Shown one piece after another: positions 1-12,193 of a stretch of DNA of 64,000 nucleotides (its first letter is position 1; each line of letters starts with the position of its first letter). Under the pieces are notes generated by a model. The model worked only from the letters and a program-made list of their open reading frames with translations, searched no databases and was not told the origin of the DNA. Origin of the DNA: Lingula anatina (Eukaryota; Brachiopoda; Lingulata; Lingulida; Lingulidae); NCBI RefSeq assembly GCF_001039355.2, contig NW_019773736.1, positions 547,804-611,803 of the forward strand. The letters are read 5' to 3'. The position numbers and the translations under genes are program-made.

Positions 1-201
1 ACAAAAGAGTGATAAAGTTAATCTTTTAAGATACACATGAAAATTTTTAATCAAAGTTGCAAATGAAAAAATATATATTCTGATATAATTATAGTTATCA
101 AAAATAACTATAGTATCTATATATATATAAAATATGTTTCAAGAACATTTGTTGGTTTCTCTTTCAGTATACATTTCTAAAAATAAATTTAAAAAGCCCA
201 C

Positions 202-562
202 CTGGATCAGACACTTGATTGTACACCCCATCTTTGAGTAAGGCACTGGATGCACTGGGTCCCATGGTCATAGCTTTCCCCTCTGCTAGGCTCAGGTTCT
301 GCACTCCAGCCAATAAACCATTCAATATCAAAGCAGGATTGTTGTCACCGCTAACTCTGAAGTCTGCAGGAAGCAGCAGCTCCCCCTTGTAGTCAACTAT
401 GTAATTGACTGGTGGTGAGGAACGGATATCAACAAACTCTGAATATTCCATGAAGAACTTCTGCCTTTCTCTGACGTGGATTGTTGAACTGCCATCGCCT
501 AGTATCTTATGTATTGCTATGCTGCTTGACTGTTTTCCTAGATAGGCAATTTCCAGGATGAT
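202..562 (-). CDS. Exon 85: module segments e-f, last exon in window
   Basis: Phase 0/1. IILEIAYLGKQSSSIAI, LGDGSSTIHVRERQKF, PPVNYIVDYKGELLLPAD, NGLLAGVQNLSLAEGKA, QVSDPG. The donor GTGGGC at the low end shows the gene continues beyond position 1; the remaining 200 bases are intron. Confidence 0.92.
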
Positions 563-1146
563 CTGCAAATAGTAATGCACATGAAATTATTCAGATATAC
601 GTTTAAATGAGAAATTTAATTGTTCATATCATTTTATTTGTGCCCTCATGGGTGGTTGTTATCATTTTGCCAATGTTTATCCTCAGAAATAACTTACATC
701 TTTTGCATTTGAATAGACTTTGTGACTAAGCACAATAAAAGCATAACCCAAATTTAGACTAATTGAATCTTTACAGTTTTTTGCTTACTATGGAACTTTA
801 AAACTACTCAGCTTGTTTCTACAGAAATCGAATTAATTTAAATTCTACATCATTAAAAGTAGTACATGCTGTAATATTTGTTACGAGCCCCATCTTGCAA
901 CATTGTATATACTATGGATCATATTTTATTGTACCATAATCTCATTTCCTGTAACTATAACTATAATGCAGTTGGGCCACTGCTGTTTTGTATGGTAAAG
1001 TGTAGTGTTTGTCCTTTCATGCATTTAAAGTATTTGTGTCCTTCGTATCTTTTCTCAATGTTATTCAAAATGAAAGGATGAAACAAAAGTCCTTGATCAG
1101 TCATATTTTAAATAAAAAATATTTGATTTGTAATTGTGACACTAAC
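563..1146. other. Intron between exons 84 and 85
   Basis: This 584-base AT-rich intron is among the longer ones. I see no transposon ends, repeats or conserved coding sequence in it; plus-strand reading frames here are short and unremarkable. Confidence 0.7.
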
Positions 1147-1511
1147 TTTGTTTTGTAGCATCATTTCATCAAAGGTGAAGTCTGCTTTCACATTGTACTC
1201 ATCGCCCATGTCCTCCCTATCTTCTCTGGGGTTGGTCTCATTCAGTACAAAGGTTTGCGCTGGTACAATATTCTGGTTGTCTAGATACAGTCTTCTATAC
1301 CAGGTTCCACTTCTCCAGTCTTCCAGATACACCGTTCCTGTGCCACCATATGCACCCCCACTTGTGCCACCGCGTCCGAGTGCTCTGAGAGAGCCACGAT
1401 ATTCATGTGCGTCAAATGTATGGACTAATATTCTTCCTCCAGAGCCACCTCCAGCCCTGTTGTTACCCTGGCCTCCCATAGCTGACACTGTACCATGGCC
1501 TCGGAAATGAC
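1147..1511 (-). CDS. Exon 84: module segments c-e
   Basis: Phase 1/0. HFRGHGTVSAMGGQGNN, AGGGSGGRILVHTFD, YRGSLRALGRGG, YGGTGTVYLEDW, LYLDNQNIVPAQTFVL and ADFTFDEMMLQNK. Confidence 0.93.
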
Positions 1512-1958
1512 CTGAAATATAAAGACACTCATTTATTGTTTCAAAGATAAAGTCATTGCTAAATGTGCTGAGCGGAAAAAAGTTAGGTTGTTGATATCAA
1601 AACAACCATGTTGCAGATTAACCAACCAGAGATTGTCAAGGTACACCTCTTTCTTTGACAAAAACTAGTCTTTTTATATAAATTCAACCAAAAAAGTTTA
1701 GAAACATAGATATTTTGGATAATTATAAAATAACCATATGAGCTAAGGTAAAAGTATTCACCAAATATTGATGGATAATAACACACTGAGGATTTTCCTG
1801 CTATATTACATGTTTTTTTAATTACTGTAAAAGTAATTTGTTTCCAAAAATGTTTGGTCAAGTGTATAATATCACAACAAAGGGCAGTAAATCATCAATA
1901 AAAGATCCTGCAAGTTGGATAATATCGGGATAACAAATTTTAAATAACTGAATAATAC

Positions 1959-2189
1959 CTGCTGTTATCCATGAAGCACCACCACTTCCTCCACCACTAT
2001 TCTGCCTGCCATCTTCACCGTCCACATTCACTATGCCATCCATGAGGAATATTCCCCCTACCACCAGTCTTGTACGACCACCACCCCTGCCTCCCTGACT
2101 GCCACCACTGCCAGTGCCTCCAGAACTACCAGCCAGTGTTGGCTGATACAGAGAGCCATATGGATCTCCTCCAGGTTGCTGTGAGGTGT
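1959..2189 (-). CDS. Exon 83: module segments a-b
   Basis: Phase 1/1. DTSQQPGGDPYGSLYQP, GSSGGTGSGGSQGGRGGG, LVVGGIFLMDGIVNVDG, NSGGGSGGASWITAG. Confidence 0.9.
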
Positions 2190-2471
2190 CTACAATAAAT
2201 ACCAGCTTATATAATATTTACAATCATATTTGGCCAGATGACCATTTCTTAAAAAGAAATATAATATGTATAGTTAGTACATAAAGTGGGGTATATATAC
2301 TTTTAACCACATTATACATCAAGTAAAGCTTGTAGAACAAATTTAAAGTAAGCTTAATAGATCTTATCTAGATTGTGATATCATTAAAATGATATTTTAT
2401 CACCTTCATATAGAAGAGTTATGGTAGTCACAAGAGTGCTTCTTATTAAAGAGGCTGACATGTTTACTTAC

Positions 2472-2646
2472 CACTTCCTCCAGTAGATGCATAGCCACCC
2501 CCAGTTCCAGGCCTCATCCCTCTCCCTGGACCTCCATCCTCTGGACCTCTGCCTTTACAAAGTAAGGTTGACCCAGGTTCAAGGAACATGTCGGTGGCAA
2601 ACACCTCAAAATACTCAGCACTGAAGCTGCAGGAATATTTCATATC
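2472..2646 (-). CDS. Exon 82: module segments g-a
   Basis: Phase 0/1. DMKYSCSFSAEYFEVFA, MFLEPGSTLLCKGRGP, GGPGRGMRPGTGGGYAS. The strand block then Gly-rich linker has two Cys and lacks the usual His. Confidence 0.87.
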
Positions 2647-2924
2647 CTGGAAAAAAATACAAATTTCTTTAGGTTGTACTAATATTTTTAAGATTAAGTG
2701 TACGCTCTTGAAAGTTTCTGACCTTTATTTTATTTCTAAAGTGATGATATCTTATGAATTGACATCAGTATATTCCTATCTTTTTTTCACAAATATAGTA
2801 CAGTATATTATTTCTTCAATAATTGTGAACCCGTTAAAACTTCATTACAGTTATGAAACCAGTACTTGTATTCGTATCAAAGTGAATACTGTGCAGTGTG
2901 AATTTAGAAAGCTCATGGTCTTAC

Positions 2925-5900
2925 CAAGAATCCAACAGTAAACCTAATCCCCATAGGAGGAGGGAAGGCCACACTGGATCCTGAACCAAACTCCAGACTG
3001 GCAAACCTGAATGTCCCAGGTAACTCTGCATACAGTGTCCCATCCACAACCACTGCACTGTGTGCCTTGGGTCCCACCATCACTTTCCTTCCAGGTGCTA
3101 TCCGGAGATGATGTACACCAACCAAGCCACCATACCACTTCAGAGCTGTCTCCCCTTTGCCTATAATGTATGCCATGGTAGGGAGCACTGCCTCACCACC
3201 TTCATCAATCCAGATATTGGCTTGGGTTTTACTTGATGATGTCTTGGACTCAATCACTTCTAGGTAATAAGACTGGTTGGCATGGATGAGAATTCTGCCT
3301 GTCAAATCACCACCGACTTTGTGTGCTGTGACATTCCTGCTCTTTCCATCATCTGGCATTTGAATTGAAGCTTGCTTTGTAAGGTGTATTTCATCAAATA
3401 TGTATGCGTATGTGTCTGCTTCATCCAAGGTGTAGTCCTGGACCCATCCTCTGTTATCATTATCAAGTAGCAGTTGGGAATAGTTGCGGCCCTCCCTGAT
3501 ATCCTGCAGGTAAAGTGACCCAGGTCCACCATGCTGGGATGAAGATGACCCACTTCCTCCATGGGCAATGTAACTGCCTTCAAATGTGTTCTTGGTAGAT
3601 GTGTATATGGCTATTCTGCCTCCAGAGCCACCACCAATCCCACTGCCACCTGCATTGACAAAGGCACCATGCCCGTTGAGTTCCAGAGTGTTGATCCAAA
3701 CAGAGCCACCACTTCCACCGCCTTCAGAACTGGCAGTGGAACCATCCTGCCCACTAGCTGTGATTGTACCATCATTGTGCAGGATTGTTGCTATGTCCAT
3801 ATAGATGGCACCACCTCCTTTGCCTCCCCCACTAGAACCACGTTCTGTGGGCCTGTACAAGGTACCGTAGTAACTCCCACCTTGTGTCCCACCTCCAAGG
3901 CTGGCATGACCAGCTCCACTGCCACCTGTGCCTGCACCCACTTCAGAATCTAGGGTATCCTCTGGCCTGTCTTGGGAAGCCACAGTCAGGGTCGCACCTG
4001 TCTCCACATTTAATTTGCTACACAGTAGTGACATACTTTCTGCTGAGAGCACTGACCCATATTTTAAGTCTATCTGACCTATTTCAGTTTTTAAATTCAA
4101 GTCTGGTGCAAGTTTGAAAGTTGCATTACTCTGAAGTTCAAGGGATGCAAATGTAAATTCTCCTGGTTTGTTGACATTGAAATATGTCCTGTTTCTGTAA
4201 GCAGCTGTGTGGGCATCATTCCCAACAAACACATGTGAATACTGTGAAACTATCAGGTTTTCCACATTTAAGATAATGCCGTTGGTATCAATGGAAACCA
4301 CTCTCTCTGTGCCTGGTACTTTTACACCAGCTCCAATGACTACCATGGTAAAAGCTCCCATGAGTTCTGAGTCCTTATCCAAGAAGAAGTTTGCCTTGGC
4401 CCTGAAGACATTGCTTTCCTGCTCATTGTATTCTATGAACAATTTCTGACCAGAATGCCCATGTAACAGACCTGTCCTGTCTCCATTCAATGTGTGTATA
4501 GTCAAGCTGGCATTGGACTTTCCAGAGGCAACATGAAGGGATGACTGATGGGGAATATGTACCTCATCAAACTCATAGTGATCCTGGTCTAATTCATCCA
4601 AGGTGACATACTTAGAGATTGGTCTGTTTCTGTTGTCTATCATCAGCTTGGTGTATGGAAAACTGTTTCTTATTTCTTGGATGTAAACTGTTCCACTTCC
4701 TCCTGCTCCATCTGCATTTCCACCACTGCCACCAAAGAAAGTGAAAACACCTTCAAATTTGTCCATGTGATCAGTATATACAGCTATCCTGCCCCCAGCA
4801 CCACCGCCTCGTCCACTGGAACCTCCATTGGCATCCATTTTGCCAAAGCCATCTACCTCTCTGCACTTGACCAAGATGCTACCACCACTCCCCCCACCTG
4901 CTGCAGAACTCCCTCCGGATACAGTGAGAGACCCATCCAGTATCAGATCCACTCCTAGATCCAGATAAATCACACCGCCACCCCTTCCAGCAGTTTTGAT
5001 ATCCCCATCTCCACCCCGGCTACCTGGCGATGCTGGAAGATAAATGGTTCCATAATAAGTGCCACCATCTGTGTTACTATACCGTCCTCCAAAGCTACCA
5101 TGCCCAGCACCAGTATTGATTGAACCAGTGCCTAGAGTGACATCTAGTGTCGAAGAAGTTGACCTGTCTTCTGCTGAAGCTGAAAGTGCAGCCCCCACCT
5201 CAAGATGGACCAATGTAGAGGATATATTGAAGAAGTCTGCCAGGACTCTTCCACCATACTTAACATTGATGTCTCCTATATCAAATCTGGCCCCCATGTT
5301 TGGCTGAAACTCAAATGTGGATCCTGGATACATATTGAGGACTGCCACAGAAATGGTGCCAGTATCACTGAGGTCAGCGAGTGATCCATCAGATGTGATC
5401 AAAGCACTTTGAGCTGTTTTGGTTAGATAAACTTTTCTGTTTTGGCCAACTATAAGATGGAGGACTCCCACCAGCTTTCCATCCAGGTGTAGGGCTGGAG
5501 ATCGTTGGCCTATGATCTGTGTTGTTTCTGCCATCACTGCTTCTCCACCTTCATCAACCCTTATGCTAACAGGAGTCTTTGTACTGGTTTCATTCTCTCC
5601 TATCTGCCTTTCAAATATCACTCTCTGTTCATTACGGATGTGCACCAGGGCAGTGTTATCTCCTATCAGCTTCTTGATATTGAGACTTCTGGCCTGGTCA
5701 TCATCCTTCATTTGAAGTGATAGAAAATTGGAAATGTGTAATTCATCAAACTCAAGATCAAGACTAGCCTCATCCAGAGTATGGTAGAAGGCTGTCTGCA
5801 TGTTGGAGTTGTCTATTCTTAGACTTGTGATAGTGCTGTTATCTTTGGGTTGCTGGGTATATATTGTACCAGGACCTCCGAAACTAGTTGCGGAGCTCCC

Positions 5901-6859
5901 TCTACCTTGCCCTCCAGAAGCAGACATTGTCCCAGTGTACCTGCTCTCATTCTGCAAGTAAACAGCTATACGTCCACCGCTACCAGCTCCCTTTTCTGAA
6001 TTCCCGCCATTAGCTGAAAGATGACCTATTCCATCAAATTGCTTTGCGTTCAGCCATATGCCACCACCACTGCCAGCACCAGCAGTTTCACTGTCAGCAC
6101 CTTCTGCTATGAAGTCGCCATTAACTGTCAATTGATTAGCGATGACTTTTATAAAGGATCCTCCCTTGCTGCCGAAGCAACCTCCTCTTGTGCCTGGTTT
6201 ATCTGGTGTGTAAAGTGAGCCGTAGGGTACAGCTGCATCTGCAACGTTTCCAGAGTTGACACCACCAGGACTTGCATAAGCGCCACCTACAACATTGCAA
6301 ACTCCTGTGGCAGATGTTGCATTAAGCTCAGACATTCCAAGTACACTTAGAGAGGCTGATTTATCGAGTATCATTTTCTCTGCTGTAATATTGATATGGT
6401 CATATTGGAGTTTCACATGCCTCTTGATGTCAAGGTTGCCCACCACTAGATTCAGTCCTGCTGGAACTATAAATGAAGACCCTTTCTTCACAATCATTGA
6501 CAAGAAATAGTAGTCATCAACTGTACTAGTTTTAACAAAAGTTTCACCATTCTGCACCCCTGTGTAGCCATTCTCTTTGAATTCTAAGATTCCATTTTGT
6601 TGTAGTTCTATATTCCTCACACCTATTCCTCCATCCACTATGATTTTAGTGTCCACAGTCAAGTCATCAGGGAAGATGACCTTGGCTGACCTGTCCACCT
6701 GAAAGTGAACATCAGTGACCATATGGTGATTTTGTCCCTCCATAATCTCCAGATGCAATGTCTGCTGTCCTTCCACATCAAACCACGCAGTGTAGTCACC
6801 AGCAATGTCCTTGACCCTGATGTCTGTTCTATTGTCTGCAGCTCTGGCTCGAGCATGGG
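2925..6859 (-). CDS. Exon 81: 3.9-kb exon with three consecutive modules
   Basis: Phase 1/0, 1,311 codons, the largest exon here. It holds three GGRIA(V/I)Y motifs (YLQN, YTDH, YTST following), three FDE(L/V/I)HI motifs and three IDN/LDN motifs (SLRIDNSNMQ, LMIDNRNRPI, LLLDNDNRG). It also has three linkers or equivalents (GVNSGNVADAA, GAGHGSFGGRY, GAGHASLGGGTQGG) and three GD-T copies (IGDNTALVH, NGDRTGLLH, GGDLTGRIL). Modules are about 430 residues. They are intronless, unlike most modules in the gene. It ends in segment f (FASLEFGSGSSVAFPPP). Confidence 0.95.
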
Positions 6860-7189
6860 CTGAAGAAAATATTGGGAAATTGTAGACCTGATTTTCTCTT
6901 AAATGTTTCACAACCACTTGAAATAATCAGAAAATATCATTAAAACCAATTTGAAATAATAAAAAAGGTGAAACCTTAGTACAGATGGAAATTTAAAAAA
7001 AATCATTGTCAACTTGAATAAAAACAATCACAATTCATGTGCATTTTGGCATGGCATTTATATTATATGTGGATGCAAAATTACTGATAAAACTTGAATC
7101 TCTTCTTCAAAAACATGGAAAGGGAAAACAAAATGAAAACAAAAAATTAGTAAACTAGGTGACTCGAACATAAAGTAACTACTACTTAC

Positions 7190-7419
7190 ATGTTATGCTG
7201 ATCATATCATAATTGTAAGCAACTGTACTGCTGCCAGTAATCATAGTTTGAGTCTGAGAAAGTACTTCTGTATTGAAGTTCCCCTTGATATACAATTTGT
7301 GAGCTGGGACAGGTTTGATGTCTTCGTGGATGTAAATGGTGCCTGGGCCAGCTACCATGCCAGATATGTCCGAGTTGTCACTACCTCCATATGCTGTCAC
7401 TTCACCCTCAAATGTATAC
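7190..7419 (-). CDS. Exon 80: module segments d-e
   Basis: Phase 2/1. YTFEGEVTAYGGSDNSD, AGPGTIYIHEDIKPVP, KLYIKGNFNTEVLSQ, STVAYNYDMISIT. Confidence 0.91.
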
Positions 7420-7771
7420 CTGTCACCAGACCAAAATGTCACTATATCATTTGTTGTATGGTGCAAGATAACAAACACATGTTTTGCAGTATTAAAAAAT
7501 CAAACAAAACTGTGTACGCACTACTTCTCTGCCATTGAAAATACCCTATGTCTATAAGGTATTTATATAAGCATTCACAATTCTATTTCATTTCTATACA
7601 AATGAGGTCATACGAGATTCCCGTTTTATGCGAGAGCATATGTGCACTTGCACATATCTTCACTTCTGCTTTTTTTGTCGAGCGAGCATGGCACATGTGG
7701 CCAAATAGCAGCACAAAACTTCAGGAATATTAAGATAAGGTTGAGTGTAGACCCAAAGTTAAAAAGATTGC

Positions 7772-8513
7772 ATGGTCACAAAATCTTCCAACGGGAAGTC
7801 AAAAGAAAGTGGTGATGCACCACAATTTCTAACAGAGAATCAAACATTGACGCAGAGTAACGTTAATGTGGAAAATGAAAACAGCGCGTCCACTAGTGCC
7901 AATAATGCCACGACCGTGGATCAGAAAATTAGTGCAGCACTAGAATTAATAGCTGGCACAATGAAGAATATGCAAGATAATCTTCAAAAGCAAATGGAAG
8001 ATTTTAAAAATGAAGTAAGGTATGAATATCCTCAAGAGTAATTAGTGAGGCTCGTGATTGAGACCAAGTGGTCCAGATGGCAGACGCTGCCCATAATGAA
8101 AAATCCAAATACAAGTAAAAGAAACATTATTGAAGAAGATCTTCTAGAAAAAAAAAATGAAAGTCTTGAAGAAAATGACTGAAACAGCTAAAAAATCTGA
8201 GCCCAAAGGGCCTGAAATTAACACAATCTTAGCTGACAATATTACAGCATTCATGAGGTCTAAACCTATGGAAGAAGAAACTAAAGCACTTTTTGAGGAA
8301 ATTTTAACTCCTTCCAACTGTGAAGGTTTGCAGTCAATTACAATAAATGAAAAAATATGGCCCAGCACAGGTCAGATAGAATTTCAGAGAGAGCTATCGA
8401 AATCATATTTAAATCATGGAGAAAATCTACTCAGAACCAATATTCAGTCTATATTAAAAAGTGGAGAATTTTTTCAAAAGAAAGGAAGGTCGATTTTTAT
8501 AGACCAACTGTAG
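7772..8513 (+). pseudogene. DIRS-like gag/ORF1 remnant
   Basis: Two open pieces in different frames (7772-8041 and 8157-8513) are separated by stops. The first has a polar N terminus then a probable coiled coil (ISAALELIAGTMKNMQDN). The second contains PSNCEGLQSITINEKIW, which I associate with the conserved NCEGL-x5-NxxIW part of DIRS ORF1 proteins. Broken; no function. Confidence 0.7.
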
Positions 8514-8621
8514 CAAATGTACTAGATTTTTAGTACATCTCTATGAAGATGGCTCAAGTTACAGTACTATAAACACTGCTAGATGTGCATTATCAACATT
8601 TATTATCATTGGTTCTTCAAC

Positions 8622-9234
8622 AGTGATCCTTTGATTGTAAGGTTTTTGATAGGAGTTTTTAACACTCGACCTACTGCATCCAGATATCAACAAGTCTGGT
8701 ATGTATCAGTTGTTTTGAATTACTTGAGAAAACTGTCGCCAGTAAGGCAGTTATCATTGAAAGATCTTACAATGAAGTTGATCATGCTTATGTCTCTTAC
8801 ATCTGCATAGAGAGCACAAATGATGCATTCATTGAAGTTCCAAGAGTTAGAACTTCACAAAAACTATGTTTTATTTAAAATTTAAGAAACTTTGAAACAA
8901 ACAAGACCAGGAATTGGTATAATATCTATACAATTTAAATCGTACCCTCCAGATAGGAGATGTGTTAAGGAATATTTGAAAAGGACAAAGCTATTGAGAA
9001 ATGGACAAGAAATTTCTTTATGAGTTATAGAAAGCCTTTCTCATCCATTTCAAAAATACAATATCCAGAAGGATTTGGATATTGATGCACCAAGCAGGTG
9101 TAGAGGAATCATTTAAGGCTCATTCAACCTAAGCTGCAGCAGTGTCGGCAGCAGAAAGAGCAATAGTTCCCACGGATGATATTTTGAAAGCAGCTGGATT
9201 GCAAAGTACTACAATAAACCTATTAAAGGGGTGG
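8622..9234 (+). pseudogene. DIRS-like tyrosine recombinase remnant
   Basis: The N-terminal part is readable as VRFLIGVFNTRPTASRYQ, VVLNYLRKLSPV and LSLKDLTMKLIMLMSLTSA. After frame breaks the catalytic end reads FKAHST, a TAA stop at 9130-9132 where HxxR needs its Arg, then AAAVSAAERAIVPTDDILKA. A frame change follows, then KYYNKPI, the box holding the nucleophilic Tyr. Stops and shifts make it dead. Confidence 0.82.
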
Positions 9235-9437
9235 GTGGGTGTATGACCTCTCATTTGTATTAGAAACTCCATAGAATTTCAATTAAATTTCAATAAATGT
9301 CATTTAATTTTTTAATTTTGCTGGATAATTTCATTTCATATGTGCTTGAACGCATCTTTAAGACATCAAGACACTGATGGCAGTTTTATTTGTACTGTAT
9401 TAACTTGATGACAGGAGGAATCTATACAAAACCATAC

Positions 9438-9618
9438 CTTCCAACCACATACGCAGCAATTCTTCCCCCAGCACCATCTCCAGCACCACTACTCCCAGCA
9501 CCACCATCAGCCTTGATGGCACCATGACCCTGGAGCTGGCGTGTCTTGAGCACCATTCCACCACCACTGCCACCACCTGAACCACCACTGCCAGAGGCAC
9601 CATTCACAGATATGGTTC
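9438..9618 (-). CDS. Exon 79: module segments b-c
   Basis: Phase 1/2. GTISVNGASGSGGSGGG, MVLKTRQLQGHGAIKADGG and GDGAGGRIAAYVVGR. Confidence 0.92.
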
Positions 9619-9945
9619 CTAAATACACGTGAGTCTATATGTATATTTTAAAATATTTCTTTAATTCATTTATATTTATAGATATATGATTTCTATAAAA
9701 ATTGCTATTGTTCTCATATTAATTATATATTTCATTTAAATTTATTGTAGGTTTTTGTCATGTAAAAAAAAAAAAAAAAACAATAAGAAAATGTATATAA
9801 GGTTTGTAATTTATAAAATAGTTACACATTTGTTGAAAAATGGTCTATCAAGATTCTCAAAAAATCTCCATTATTTTCTGTAAAAAAGTTTACAGTTATA
9901 CAAAAAGCTTAATCAAAACAATTCAAAGACAAAATCACAACAAAC

Positions 9946-10147
9946 CATCAAGATAAAGCGCCAGCAGCACAGTGACGTTGAGGTGGCCGCCTCCTGCCCC
10001 ACCCAGCTCTGTAGAACTGTTTCCTCCTCCACTCCCAGGCTGTGCAGGCATGCGCGTTGACCCATACCATGGTCCTCCATGTGTTCCAGGCAGCCAGGAC
10101 CCTCCGCTGGCACCATAACCTCCACCAGTTACTGTCTTTTCATCAAG
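9946..10147 (-). CDS. Exon 78: module segments a-b
   Basis: Phase 0/1. LDEKTVTGGGYGASGGSW, GTHGGPWYGSTRMPAQP, GSGGGNSSTELGGAGGG, HLNVTVLLALYLDG. Confidence 0.9.
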
Positions 10148-10519
10148 CTGAAAAATAGGAAAGACATAAAAACAGTAGGCATAAATTAATGAACGCTACT
10201 GGCAATTATTTCAGAATTGCAATAAGCTACGTCTGAAGCTAGGCTGAAGTCATGTTAATTTTTAGACATACTGATTGTTGTAGCATGCAGATTATTTTCA
10301 GGTTATCTGACTAGATACTTCAGTCCTGTTTAAATTAACAGACATGACAGAAAGCACAATTTTCTCTTAATGCATATTAAAAAAGAAAAACAAAAAAGTA
10401 AAATCAATAATAAAAATGCCCACTGTAGCAGAATTACACAGTACACGCTCACTTTGTAAAACCTTTCCCTTTAACCTGCCTAAAAATACAAAATCTATAA
10501 TGATAACTAATCTGTTCAC

Positions 10520-10872
10520 CTGTTGGCCAGCTCCAGGACCCTGATTTGGCCCAAATCCTCCACCATTCAGGTCCAGCAGAGCTCCAAGATGGAGACTAAT
10601 TTCATTGGCACTGATCTCCAGTTGCGAGGCTTTAATGGTGGCCCCATATGCAGCATCCAAAGTTCCAACATTTAAAACTGCAGCAGTATTTACGTCACTG
10701 TCCAAATTCATTACAGAATGGTGTTTCAGCCTAACTGCAGCAAACTTGTATGTGCCTGGGTCAGTGATGAAGGGGTAATTTCCATCTTCATAGATTGCCG
10801 TTCTAGTGGTCTGAGCCAGGGTCACTTTCTGACCAGGAGCAAGAACTAGAACTCTCACATTGCTGATTATGC
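10520..10872 (-). CDS. Exon 77: module segment g
   Basis: Phase 1/0. GIISNVRVLVLAPGQKV, TDPGTYKFAAVRLKHHS, LNVGTLDAAYGATIKAS, EISLHLGALLDLNGGG and GPNQGPGAGQQ. Confidence 0.92.
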
Positions 10873-11179
10873 CTGTAGACCAGAAATTATAATGATATCT
10901 TTCAATATTCTAATCACATATCAGTTTCAGAATTCTCCATAATGAATACCCATGGTCATAATAGGAAAAAAACATGGGTGCATGACAATGGTTGTATGTT
11001 GAACTCCCTTAAAACACCAGTAAAGAGACAGGGTGAAAGGTTACCACTTATGAGCAATACAGTTTCTTTTAAAAGCATATGGAAAATTTAATGAATAAAA
11101 TTGTAATGTCCCTTTAATATCCAGAATTGAAAAATATGAAACTTTAAAGACTTTACTATATTTACGATGTTGATTGTAC

Positions 11180-11989
11180 CTTTTAGATCATTGGATGGTC
11201 CAAGTAGTGCAACAGTGCTGGGCAACCTGACTTCTCCCCCATCACTCATCTGTATACTACACTCAATATTGGCTTCTTTGTCTTGTCCAAGCTCAAACAC
11301 AGTGTCATCCCCAATGACAACTGTTCCAGAAGTGTCACAGAAGAGAGCAGTGGTCCGTAACAAGGTGCTGTTTGGTCGGTTGTTCCTAATACTCACCACA
11401 GCACCCTTCAAAATGTGGATTTCGTCAAAAAGTAACACATCTAAATCTTCACTCTGTATCAAGGTGCCTTGATCAGGACCATTCATAAAACCACCGTTGT
11501 CAAGGAAAAGCTTGGTTGTTGTTAGGGAGCCATTTTTCACTACTTCCAGCAAAGTTCCGGATGCACCAGCTTGCCCTTGTGAAGAGCTGCCCCCATGTAC
11601 AACATAGGTGCCAGTAAAAGTGTAAAGTGTGTCCACAGCCAGCAACATCCTTCCTCCACCACCACCACCACCGCCACTAGACCCACCATTTCCTCCTATG
11701 GCTTGAAGATAGCCATTGCCAGTCATGGTACTCGTTTCAACATTTACACTGCCACCACTTCCTCCACCAGCACTACCTTCCCCAGCCAAACCACTGGAAC
11801 TGATGGTACCATCCAGCCATAGGTAGTCTGTTATGATGTGTATGACACCTCCGCCTGATCCTCCAGCATCTGCGGAACCGTTTCCACCACCACTTCCATA
11901 CTCTGTGGCATTATATATGGAACCATATGAGCAGGTAATAGGTGAAGCTCCACTGGCACTGGTTCCACCACATCCACCATGGCTAGCTC
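11180..11989 (-). CDS. Exon 76: module segments a-f
   Basis: Phase 1/1, about 269 codons. ASHGGCGGTSASGAS, YGSIYNATEYGSGGG, GGGVIHIITDYLWLDG, GGGSGGSVNVETSTMTG, GGGGGGGGRMLLAVDT, FTGTYVVHGGSS, KLFLDNGGFMNGPDQ, LLFDEIHILKGAVVSI, VVIGDDTVFELG, MSDGGEVRLPST. Confidence 0.94.
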
Positions 11990-12193
11990 CTAAAATGTCA
12001 ATTTTATTACAATGAATGGCAAATGTAGCTTATCATAAATTGATATAAAGCCATTAAATTCATTGAGATGGAAATTATATGCAGATTTAGTATTCATAAT
12101 ATTTTTATTATACATATAATTATCACATTCACACAAGTAAACATTGAAGAATTTCTTTACAAACAAGCACACAAACAGACAAATAAACCTTAC

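Larger units (their letters stand above)
7591..9266 (+). mobile_element. Degenerate DIRS-like tyrosine-recombinase retroelement relic
   Basis: This 1.68-kb insertion lies in the intron between exons 79 and 80, antisense to the host gene. Its ends are imperfect inverted repeats: left ATACAAATGAGGTCATAC at 7596-7613, complement at 9241-9260 with a 2-base indel, extended outward by TTTCT. Inside are a gag-like ORF remnant and a decayed tyrosine recombinase. The reverse transcriptase/RNase H block expected between them is missing, so it is an internally deleted copy. Inverted ends plus a recombinase point to DIRS rather than LTR or LINE elements. Confidence 0.82.

Noticed and set aside
1136-1510. 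Plus-strand Pro/Ser-rich reading frames opposite exons (also at 3586-3804, 13151-13305, 43079-43333, 62120-62365)
   Set aside because: They are complements of Gly codons (CCN) in minus-strand exons; no splice support and no independent conservation.
2588-2941. 117-codon plus-strand open frame
   Set aside because: It spans an intron and parts of exons 81 and 82 in antisense; chance open frame in AT-rich DNA.
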